A stretch of DNA of 64,000 nucleotides, from positions 11,212-75,211 of the forward strand of contig JBKAGO010000050.1 of assembly GCA_046290435.1 (NCBI GenBank), in the 5' to 3' direction. The stretch comes from CAVQUE01 sp046290435. Its GTDB lineage: Bacteria > Actinomycetota > Acidimicrobiia > Acidimicrobiales > UBA8592. Both the position numbers and the translations under genes were made by a program. Positions 1-7,264 of this stretch are shown here, piece after piece (the first letter of the stretch is position 1; each line of letters opens with the position of its first letter). Under the pieces are notes generated by a model. It saw only the letters and a list, made by a program, of their open reading frames with translations. It searched no databases and was not told the origin of the DNA.

Positions 1-687
1 TGCGAGTACCAGGAAAGTTCCCATTCGCTGGGCAGCAATTGCGATCACTATCGGAATCGACGTGGACATCGCGACAACAACCAACCCGACCAACGACTCC
101 GACGGCTGGAGGGCGTCGCCGTCATCCATGATCGCGACGACCTGGAAGCACCCGAGGAGCACCAGGTGCGCGGCACAAGCGAGAGCCCACCACATGCCGT
201 CGCCCAACGGTCCGAGCTCGATCGGCTTCCGGCGTCGGAACAACGCTGTCACGATGATCCCCCATGCCACAGCGATCGCCGCGACGCCGCCGAACACCAC
301 GAAGCCCGCCCCAATGTTGGCGACGCCCTCGTCGGATCGGATCGACGAGCGCGCGGCGAGCACCAGAACAACGCCGACCAGCAGCACCGGGACTGCGACG
401 ACGACGGGCCGCATGCGAACCCATCGGCTGAGAAGGATCGCACCGACCCCGACCAGGGTCGGCACGGCCATCAGCATCCAGCCGGGGACAGTGATCCCAC
501 CCTCGTCTTCCAAGCGCTCCTCGCCGAGCACCGTCGCAAAGAAGGCAAAAGACACGAATGCTGTGAAAGGCGCAGAACAGACCAGACAGATCCCGAGGAT
601 CCGCAACCCATTCGTTCCCTGCTCACCCCGTGCCGGCGGCACCGAATCCGCAGGTACCCCAGGAGAAGGTGACGGGCCGTACACCAT
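1..687 (-). CDS. Multi-pass membrane protein, C-terminus cut by window edge
   Basis: From the ATG at 687 the minus strand reads open for 229 codons to base 1 with no stop, so the C-terminus lies outside the window. After a Pro/Ser-rich start (MVYGPSPSPG) there are about six hydrophobic segments, roughly at residues 30-55, 73-91, 104-123, 138-160, 176-197 and 203-223, separated by short charged loops such as FRRRKP. This is typical of an integral membrane protein of unknown role. Codons are visibly less GC-biased at third positions than in the next genes, so recent acquisition is possible. I do not recognise a family. The frame is convincing because the hydrophobic pattern is regular and no other frame gives a coherent protein. 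Confidence 0.7.
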   Translation of the reverse strand, partial: MVYGPSPSPGVPADSVPPARGEQGTNGLRILGICLVCSAPFTAFVSFAFFATVLGEERLEDEGGITVPGWMLMAVPTLVGVGAILLSRWVRMRPVVVAVPVLLVGVVLVLAARSSIRSDEGVANIGAGFVVFGGVAAIAVAWGIIVTALFRRRKPIELGPLGDGMWWALACAAHLVLLGCFQVVAIMDDGDALQPSESLVGLVVVAMSTSIPIVIAIAAQRMGTFLVLA

Positions 688-1000
688 CGGGAGACCCTAC
701 GCATCAATCGCTGATGGACACCGCGTCGAAGTCGATTTCCGGGATTTCTCGAAGGCGACAGACTCCATCTCGATAGAGCGGCTCGAGCGCTTCGCCCGTC
801 CGATCATCGGGTTCGACTCGCTCGAGGAAATCCGAGGTCGGATAACACTCAGGCACTTTTGTATAACTGCGTCTTGTATTCCCCGCTGCCAGCCGACTAC
901 CCAGACGACGTCGGCTGCGCCCCGTGCGGCGCAGCGCGCCGGGATCTGATACACCGTCAGATGGCAGGTGCTGGCAGTGGCACCGCGGACACTCCGGGGG
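688..1000. other. Intergenic region, possible short ORF remnant
   Basis: This 313-bp gap lies between the divergent membrane protein gene and the oxidoreductase operon and should hold both promoters. On the minus strand 704-856, a GTG-started frame gives a balanced acidic 50-residue peptide (VPECYPTSDFLERV... ending in SISD) that could be a small gene or the tail of a lost one. I see no ribosome-binding site convincing enough to call it. An AT-rich patch near 858-885 (TTGTATAAC, then TTGTATTCC) is a plausible promoter area, but no clear -35/-10 pair stands out. Confidence 0.35.
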
Positions 1001-1792
1001 ATGACACGCATGGGACAGCTCGATGGCCGCGTAGCGGTGGTGACCGGCGCCGGCGAGGGGATCGGGCGAGGGATCGCCCGCCTGTTCGCCGCCGAGGGCG
1101 CGAAGGTGCTCATCGCGGAACTCGACCCCGACCGGGGCAACGCCGTCGCCGACGAGCTCGGCGACGCGGCGCTGTTCCTGCAGACCGATGTGCGCCACAA
1201 GGACCAGGTCGAGGCCATGGTGGCCACCGCGGTGGACCACTGGGGCGGCATCGACATCCTGGTCAACAACGCCTGGGGCGGCGGGCGCATCGGGCGGGTC
1301 GAGAAGAAGACCCCCGAGCTGATGGCCCACGGCATGGACGTCGGGTTCTACGGGCCCCTCTGGGCGATGATCGCCGCCCATCCCCACATGGTCGCCGCAG
1401 GCTACGGGCGCATCATCAACCTGGCGTCGCTCAACGGCGTCAACGCCCACATGGGCACCCTCGAGTACAACGCAGCCAAGGAGGCGCTGCGCGGCGCCTC
1501 ACGAACTGCGGCGCGCGAGTGGGCGCCCACCGGCATCACCGTCAACATCATCTGCCCGGCAGCGAAGTCGGCGGCGTTCCACGAGGTCATGGGCCAACAC
1601 CCCGAGCTCGTCGCCGCAGCCGACGCCTCCAACCCCATGGGCCGCATCGGCGACCCCGACACCGACATCGCCCCCGTCGCACTGTTCCTCGCGAGCGAGG
1701 GCAGCCGCTACCTCACCGGCAACACGCTGTTCGTCGACGGCGGCTCGCACATCAACGGCTCGTCGTGGGCCCCGGACCTCGACGCCGTCTGA
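1001..1792 (+). CDS. Short-chain dehydrogenase/reductase (SDR)
   Basis: Classical SDR oxidoreductase using NAD(P)H. The start is the ATG at 1001, or the one at 1010, just ahead of the first beta strand; the longer upstream reading adds a poor N-terminus. Visible motifs are the cofactor-binding TGAGEGIG near residue 15, an NNAW variant of the NNAG motif, the catalytic Ser in NLAS, and YNAAK (YxxxK). The C-terminal FVDGG is typical of the family. Length (263 aa) is normal. It is the first gene of a four-gene run (SDR, LLM, ADH, LLM) with 13, 75 and 5 bp gaps, so it probably acts on an intermediate of the same pathway. The substrate cannot be read from sequence. Confidence 0.9.
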   Translation: MTRMGQLDGRVAVVTGAGEGIGRGIARLFAAEGAKVLIAELDPDRGNAVADELGDAALFLQTDVRHKDQVEAMVATAVDHWGGIDILVNNAWGGGRIGRVEKKTPELMAHGMDVGFYGPLWAMIAAHPHMVAAGYGRIINLASLNGVNAHMGTLEYNAAKEALRGASRTAAREWAPTGITVNIICPAAKSAAFHEVMGQHPELVAAADASNPMGRIGDPDTDIAPVALFLASEGSRYLTGNTLFVDGGSHINGSSWAPDLDAV

Positions 1793-1805
1793 GCCGACCA
1801 CGCCG

Positions 1806-2783
1806 ATGTTGATCCTGCGGTTCGACTTCCGTCTCGCCCCCCACGCCACCGCCACACGCCACGAGCTGTTCTCCACCGCGCTCGACATGGCCGAATGGGC
1901 CGAACGCCACGGTGCGCTCACGGTGATGTTCAACGAGCACCACAGTGCAGACGACGGCTACCTGCCGTCCCCGCTGGTCATGGCCGCAGCCGCAGCGGCA
2001 CGCACCTCCACGGTGCCCATCAGCTGCTCGGCACTGCTCGCCCTGCTGTACGACCCGGTCAAGCTCGCCGAGGACATGATCACCCTCGACCACCTGTCGG
2101 GTGGCCGGGTGTCGTACACCATCGGCCTCGGCTACCGCGACGCCGAATACGAGATGTTCGGCGTCGAGCGCCGCCGCCGGGGCGCGCTGATGGACGAACA
2201 CCTCGACGTGCTCCGCCGCGCTCTGTCGGGCGAACGCTTCAGCTGGCGGGGACGCACCGTCGAGGTCCGCCCCCTACCCTTCAGCGACGGCGGGCCGCTG
2301 CTGGCCTACGGCGGCAACAGCCCCGCGGCGGCACGCCGAGCCGCCCGCAACGGGATGCTGCTGTTCGCCGAGGCCGCCGACCCCGACCTCGCCCGCATCT
2401 ACGACGACGAGGCCACCGCTGCGGGCACGATGCCCGGCATGGCCATCGTGCCGTCGGCGGGCAGCCCCACCTCGGTGTTCGTCACCGACGACGTCGATGC
2501 CGCCTGGGCCGAGCTCGGACCGTTCCTGCTCCACGACGCCCGCGCCTACGCCGCATGGATGGGCCCCGACGCCCGGGCCGCCAGCTACTCGCCCGCCCGC
2601 AGCGTCGACGAGCTCCGCGCGGAGGCCGGGCCCTACCGCATCGTCACCCCGGCCGAGGCCGTCGAGCTCGTCCGCACCCAGGGCACCCTGTCACTCCAGC
2701 CGCTCTGCGGTGGGCTCGACCCCGAGACGGCGTGGCGGTCGTTGCGCCTCATCGAGACCGACGTATTGCCCGCGCTCGCCTGA
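1806..2783 (+). CDS. LLM-class flavin-dependent oxidoreductase
   Basis: Luciferase-like monooxygenase family protein of 325 aa, a TIM-barrel enzyme using FMN or F420. The N-terminal strand (LILRFDFRL), the FNEHH motif near residue 45 and the LDHLSGGRVSYTIGLGYR block near residue 100 are typical of LLM proteins. It starts 13 bp after the SDR stop and is probably cotranscribed with it. A second, only distantly similar LLM protein lies three genes on, so the two probably do different steps. Whether it is a true oxygenase or an F420-dependent dehydrogenase cannot be told from sequence. Confidence 0.88.
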   Translation: MLILRFDFRLAPHATATRHELFSTALDMAEWAERHGALTVMFNEHHSADDGYLPSPLVMAAAAAARTSTVPISCSALLALLYDPVKLAEDMITLDHLSGGRVSYTIGLGYRDAEYEMFGVERRRRGALMDEHLDVLRRALSGERFSWRGRTVEVRPLPFSDGGPLLAYGGNSPAAARRAARNGMLLFAEAADPDLARIYDDEATAAGTMPGMAIVPSAGSPTSVFVTDDVDAAWAELGPFLLHDARAYAAWMGPDARAASYSPARSVDELRAEAGPYRIVTPAEAVELVRTQGTLSLQPLCGGLDPETAWRSLRLIETDVLPALA

Positions 2784-2858
2784 GAGCCCGCCGACCATTC
2801 GGGCTCGGACCCCCCGACCTTCTACGCTTCGTGCGTTGCGAACCAGGAGACCAACACC

Positions 2859-3944
2859 ATGCAGGGACTCATTCTCGAAGGCACCACCGAGGACAGCGTG
2901 CGGCTGTCGAACGACATCGAGCTCGTCGGCGACCTCGCGCCCCGCCAGGTGCGGGTCGAGGTCCGCGCCGCGGGCGTGTGCGGCAGCGACCTCAGCTGCG
3001 TCCACGGCAAGTACTACATGCCCACCCCGATGATCCCCGGCCACGAGGCCGCCGGCATCGTGGTCGAGGTCGGCTCGGCGGTCACGTACTGCGCGGTCGG
3101 CGACCACGTGATCATGTCGACCTTCGGCAACTGCGGGCACTGCCCCGACTGCGAGGGCGGCGATCCCGGCAACTGCGGCGTCATGGGCTCCCAGATCCAG
3201 CCGTTCCGCGAAGGCGATCAGCCGCTGTACAACTTCGCCAACATCGGCGCGTTCGTGCAGGAGACGGTGGTCAACGAGAACCAGTGCATCGTCATCCCCG
3301 ACGAGATGCCCCTCACCGCCGCAGCGCTGATCGGCTGCGGCGTCATGACCGGCACCGGAGCGGTGTTCAACCGGGCCAAGGTGCAGATCGGCGACACGGT
3401 CGCCGTCATCGGCGCCGGCGGCGTCGGCCTCAACGTCATCCAGGCGGCCGCGCTGGTGGGAGCCAGCCAGATCATCGCCATCGACCGTGTCCCCCAGAAG
3501 GAGGCGCTGGCCCTCGAGTTCGGCGCCACCGACTTCATCCTCGCCGAGGGCGACGACTTCAACCCCGTGGCTGCGGTCCAGGCACTGCGCCCCGGCGGCG
3601 TCCACCACGCCTTCGAGGTGGTCGGCAGCACCAAGCTGCTGGCCGACGCCATCTCGATGACCCGCGCCGGCGGCAACATCTGCGCGGTCGGCGTACCCGA
3701 CCTCACCGCCACGGTCACCTACCCGTTCTTCGCGCTCCACCAGAACAAGAACCTCATGGGCATCCGCGCCGGTGGGGCACGGCCCCGCAAGGACTTCCCG
3801 ATGCTGGCCGAGCTCTACATGCGCGGCCGCCTCAAGCTCGACGAGCTCATCGCCCACACCGCCGGCCTCGACGGCATCCAGGCCGCGTTCGACTCGCTCA
3901 AGACCGGCGCCGAGGCCCGCACGGTCCTTCTCCCCCACGGCTGA
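2859..3944 (+). CDS. Zinc-dependent alcohol dehydrogenase (MDR superfamily)
   Basis: Medium-chain dehydrogenase of 361 aa. Catalytic zinc ligands are visible in AAGVCGSDL (Cys near residue 40) and PGHEAAG. The structural zinc site is the four-cysteine lobe GNCGHCPDCEGGDPGNCG near residues 91-108. The Rossmann motif is GAGGVGLN near residue 187, followed by an acidic IAIDR that favours NAD(H). Layout and length match class III-like or mycothiol-type alcohol dehydrogenases. A good ribosome-binding site (AGGAG) lies 9 bp before the ATG. It sits between two LLM genes and likely oxidises an alcohol or reduces an aldehyde made in that pathway. Substrate unknown. Confidence 0.92.
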   Translation: MQGLILEGTTEDSVRLSNDIELVGDLAPRQVRVEVRAAGVCGSDLSCVHGKYYMPTPMIPGHEAAGIVVEVGSAVTYCAVGDHVIMSTFGNCGHCPDCEGGDPGNCGVMGSQIQPFREGDQPLYNFANIGAFVQETVVNENQCIVIPDEMPLTAAALIGCGVMTGTGAVFNRAKVQIGDTVAVIGAGGVGLNVIQAAALVGASQIIAIDRVPQKEALALEFGATDFILAEGDDFNPVAAVQALRPGGVHHAFEVVGSTKLLADAISMTRAGGNICAVGVPDLTATVTYPFFALHQNKNLMGIRAGGARPRKDFPMLAELYMRGRLKLDELIAHTAGLDGIQAAFDSLKTGAEARTVLLPHG

Positions 3945-3949
3945 CGGTC

Positions 3950-4996
3950 ATGACCACAATCCATCCCGAGCTCGGGTTCTACGCACTGGCCGGCCACGCC
4001 GAGAGCTCCCGTGACCTGATCGACGAGGTCCGCGCCGGCGAAGCCATGGGCTTCGGAACGGCCTTCATCTCCGAGCGCTACGACAAGAAGGAAGCCGCCA
4101 CCCTGTGCGGCGCCGCTGGTGCGGTCACCGAGACGATCACCGTCGCCACGGCCACCACCAACCAGAACACCCGCCACCCGATGGTCACCGCAGGCTTCGC
4201 CCGCACCATGCAGAGCCTCACCGGCGGACGATTCGTGCTCGGCCTCGGCCGGGGCATCCCCCGCATGCAGGACGCGTTCGGGATGGGCCGCATCACCACC
4301 GCCCAGATGGAGGACTTCGCGCTGCTCATGCGGCGGCTGTTCCGGGGCGAGGTCATCATGGGCCACGACGGCCCGGCGGGTTCGTGGCCGGTACTGCACC
4401 TGTCGGCAGGACTCGACGAGCACCTGCCGATGAACCTGGTGGCCTTCGGCCCCAAGAGCCTGGCGCTGGGCGGTCGGGTGTTCGACGAGGTCGTCCTGCA
4501 CACCTACTTCACCGACGAGACCACCGCCCGCTGCGTCGAAACGGTCCGCACGGCCGCCGAGGAGGCCGGCCGCGACCCGGCGTCGGTGCGGGTCTGGTCG
4601 TGCTTCGCCACCATCGGCGACCACCTCCCCGAGGCCCTCCGCCTGAAGAAGTCCGTCGGTCGTCTCGCGACCTATCTCCAGGGCTACGGCGATCTCATGG
4701 TCGAGACCAACGATTGGGACCCGGCCGTGCTCGAACGCTTCCGGGCCGACCCGGTGGTGGCCGGCTTCCGGGGCGGCTTCGACAGCGTGGCCACCACAGA
4801 ACAACTCGAGCACATCGCCGAGCTGATCCCCGCCGAATGGCTCGAGGCCAGCGCCACCGGCACGCCCGACCAGTGCGTCGACGCCATCGACGGCCAACGA
4901 GCGCTCGGCTGCGACGGCGTCATCCTCCACGGCTGCACGCCCAGCGAACTGGCACCGGTCCTCGATGCCTATACCGCCCGCCACGGCGGGGGTTGA
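3950..4996 (+). CDS. LLM-class F420-dependent oxidoreductase
   Basis: Predicted F420-dependent luciferase-like oxidoreductase of 348 aa. The start ATG at 3950 lies 5 bp after the ADH stop; the frame is open far upstream, but that extension is antisense-like noise over the previous genes. Family signals are the N-terminal ELGFYALAGHAESSRDL, FISERYDKKEAATL, TNQNTRHPMVTA and the LTGGRFVLGLGRGIPRM block. From memory these resemble the actinobacterial MSMEG_2249-type F420 subfamily. It closes the SDR-LLM-ADH-LLM operon. F420 use is inferred from the family, not proven here. Confidence 0.88.
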   Translation: MTTIHPELGFYALAGHAESSRDLIDEVRAGEAMGFGTAFISERYDKKEAATLCGAAGAVTETITVATATTNQNTRHPMVTAGFARTMQSLTGGRFVLGLGRGIPRMQDAFGMGRITTAQMEDFALLMRRLFRGEVIMGHDGPAGSWPVLHLSAGLDEHLPMNLVAFGPKSLALGGRVFDEVVLHTYFTDETTARCVETVRTAAEEAGRDPASVRVWSCFATIGDHLPEALRLKKSVGRLATYLQGYGDLMVETNDWDPAVLERFRADPVVAGFRGGFDSVATTEQLEHIAELIPAEWLEASATGTPDQCVDAIDGQRALGCDGVILHGCTPSELAPVLDAYTARHGGG

Positions 4997-5067
4997 TCCA
5001 CCCGCCGGGCACCGGCGCCGGCCGGCGTGCCCCGAGCACGGCCATTGCGGCCGGTACCTTCGAGGCG

Positions 5068-6063
5068 GTGGCCGACCCGACGCACCGTCTGCGTTCCCCC
5101 CTCGCCGCCCTGTTCGGCGCGCTGGTGGGCTTCGGCGCGCTCGCAGCCTGCAGCAGCGGCGGTGACCCCGACGACGTGGTGGCCGCCCCCACCACGGTGG
5201 CGGTTGCCGAAGAGGTCACGTGGGTCGAGCTCTGGCGCGACGACTTCGACGGCGACGCCGTCGACCGCGCCGCCTGGGAGCCGTACTACAACACCTACGG
5301 CGACGGGAACGCCGAACTGGCCTGCCTCACCCCCGACAACCTGCGCGTCGCCGACGGTGTGCTGACCATCGAGGCCCGCGCCGAGTCGGTCACCTGCCCG
5401 TCGGGTTCGACACGCCGGTTCACCTCCGGGTTCATCGGATCCCGCGAAGTCGGCCGCCTCTACCCGCTGCACGGCCGATTCGAGATCAGGGCCCGTGTCC
5501 CCCAGGCCCAGGGCCTGTGGCCTGCGTTCTGGCTGCGCCACGCCGGAGGCGCCGCGGTGGCCGAGGTCGACATCCTCGAGGTGTTCCACAGCCAGCGCCC
5601 CGGCCAGGTGGCCCAGACCCTGCACTTCCCCGAGAGCACCGGTCGCCAGGTGTTCTCCGGGTGGGCAACCCCTCCGGGTGGGGGCGCCGACGGCTGGCAC
5701 ACCTACGCCGTCGAGATCCTGCCCGACGACGCCACCGGCGGGCTGCGGTTCACGTTCTTCGTCGACGACACCGTCACCGGCACCCACGTCGAGCCCGATG
5801 CACCATGGCGGGCCGCCGCCGACCCCGACGCCGCCTGGGATCTCGCGGTCAACCTCGCCGTCGGCGGCCGCTGGGTGGGCGAGCCCGACGGAACGCTCGG
5901 CTGGCTACCCGAGGTCGGCCGTTGCAGCCTCGACCTCAGCGAGCCCGCGGCCGGCCCGACGTCATGCCCCACCGACGGCATCACGGCAGCGGTGTTGCCG
6001 GCCGCCTACGAGATCGACCACGTGGTGGTGTCGGTACCGGCGCAGTCGGACGACGGCCAGTAG
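5068..6063 (+). CDS. Secreted glycoside hydrolase family 16 lipoprotein
   Basis: Predicted GH16 endo-beta-glucanase-like enzyme anchored as a lipoprotein. The GTG at 5068 gives a short basic N-terminus, a hydrophobic stretch and the lipobox LAAC near residue 28, so this start is favoured although no ATG is available. After a Val/Thr linker comes the GH16 jelly roll. The catalytic signature EVDILE is at about residues 166-171, with nucleophile and acid/base Glu and the assisting Asp all present, and WPAFWLR lies just before it. Probably degrades beta-1,3/1,4-glucans or agar-like polymers outside the cell. Length 331 aa is normal. Confidence 0.88.
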   Translation: MADPTHRLRSPLAALFGALVGFGALAACSSGGDPDDVVAAPTTVAVAEEVTWVELWRDDFDGDAVDRAAWEPYYNTYGDGNAELACLTPDNLRVADGVLTIEARAESVTCPSGSTRRFTSGFIGSREVGRLYPLHGRFEIRARVPQAQGLWPAFWLRHAGGAAVAEVDILEVFHSQRPGQVAQTLHFPESTGRQVFSGWATPPGGGADGWHTYAVEILPDDATGGLRFTFFVDDTVTGTHVEPDAPWRAAADPDAAWDLAVNLAVGGRWVGEPDGTLGWLPEVGRCSLDLSEPAAGPTSCPTDGITAAVLPAAYEIDHVVVSVPAQSDDGQ

Positions 6064-6075
6064 GGTCGGCGCCGC

Positions 6076-6999
6076 TCAGGAGGCCCGATCGGTCGCATTG
6101 GCGGCGTGCGCTGCGCTGTTGACGATGGTCAGGATCTCCTTGACCAGCTCGAAGTAGTCGCCCGACAGTCCTGCCGCAGCCGACGAATAGCGAGCCGTCG
6201 ACTCGCCACGGCGGGCCGCGGCGATGCGGTCGGCCAGCGGCACGAGCGCCGAATCGGCCGATCGTTCCTCGTACTCGTGGGCGAGCAGCCCCATGCGGCG
6301 CATGTCGAAAGCGCTGCGCTCGGAACGTCGGATGGGCGGTCGCAGCAACGGGGCGCCATCGCCGACCTTCTCGCGGACGGCTTGGGCGATCTCGGCGATG
6401 ATGGCCGTCGACTGCGGGGACACGTCGAACAGGGCGACCCCCAGCAACTGCAGCCGACTGTTGGCCGACGAACGGACCTGCTCGTAGCGCTCGAGCATCA
6501 TGTCGAGGCCGTGCAGCGAGGCGTGATCGGCGCGGACGGGGATCAGCAGCCAGTCGGCGGCGATGAGCCCGGCGTCCACCAGGGGGCCGAGCGTCGGCGG
6601 GCAGTCGATGAAGACCAGGTCGTAGCGGCCGCTGCCGGCCTCGATCGCCGCCGAGAGGGGGTGGTCGACCTCGGGGATGAGGCTCTGGTGCAGACCGGCC
6701 TGCAGGCTCGGACCGCCGGGCCACACGTCGAGACGCGAGCGCACATCGGTGAGCGCCTGGGGGACACCGCCGCGTCGCAGCGTGGTGGCCAGGCCCCGGC
6801 CCCCGTCGCTGCGCTGCTGGTAGCCGAGGTCGGTCGCCAGGTTGCCCTGGGGATCGAGGTCGATGGCGAGGACACGCCACCCGGCGAGGGTGGCGATGCC
6901 GGCCGCGTTGGCGACCAACGATGTCTTGCCCACTCCGCCTTTGGCGTTCGCGACGGCGATGACCGTCGGTCGTCGAGATGGGCTGGAGGAGATCGGCAT
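6076..6999 (-). CDS. ParA/Soj-family ATPase (orphan)
   Basis: Deviant Walker A ATPase of the ParA/MinD group. The KGGVGKTS motif is near residue 20, followed by the switch region IDLDPQGN and the Walker B-like VFIDCPPTLG, all intact. The ATG at 6999 puts Walker A close to the N-terminus, as in ParA proteins; an ATG at 7074 would add 25 residues and neither has a clear ribosome-binding site. No ParB-like partner or parS-like repeat is seen nearby, so chromosome partition is not supported. Positioning of another cargo (membrane or chemosensory complex) is possible. The gene converges on GH16 and diverges from the M23 peptidase gene. Confidence 0.88.
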   Translation of the reverse strand: MPISSSPSRRPTVIAVANAKGGVGKTSLVANAAGIATLAGWRVLAIDLDPQGNLATDLGYQQRSDGGRGLATTLRRGGVPQALTDVRSRLDVWPGGPSLQAGLHQSLIPEVDHPLSAAIEAGSGRYDLVFIDCPPTLGPLVDAGLIAADWLLIPVRADHASLHGLDMMLERYEQVRSSANSRLQLLGVALFDVSPQSTAIIAEIAQAVREKVGDGAPLLRPPIRRSERSAFDMRRMGLLAHEYEERSADSALVPLADRIAAARRGESTARYSSAAAGLSGDYFELVKEILTIVNSAAHAANATDRAS

Positions 7000-7200
7000 G
7001 TTCTGGTGCGTCTCGTTCAGGGCAACGGTGGTCACGCTCACGACCGTGCCAATCGGCACGGACCTGTCCCGCATGAGGTCTGACTGATGATGCCCGGACG
7101 GGGTCCAATCGCCGGGGGGACGCCTGCCACGTCGTGCTGTCCACAGCGAGGAGCCCCGTGTCGCAGAGTAGCCACAGCCGGAGGTGCCCGAGGTCGGTTC

Positions 7201-7219
7201 GGGTGACTTTTGGGTGACT
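7201..7219 (+). promoter_or_regulatory. Direct repeat GGGTGACT with 11-bp period
   Basis: GGGTGACT occurs at 7201-7208 and again at 7212-7219, one helical turn apart, in the divergent promoter region between parA-like and M23 genes. Such spacing is typical of tandem activator half-sites, but with a single occurrence it may be chance. Confidence 0.25.
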
Positions 7220-7264
7220 GATCCTGCGGCGTTGCGCCGTTGCGTTGCGGCTACCGTCTCGTCT

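Noticed and set aside
1895..4996. 1033-residue protein ending in the F420-type LLM domain
   Set aside because: The N-terminal 685 residues are Arg/Pro-rich out-of-frame reading over the LLM and ADH genes; the true start is the ATG at 3950.
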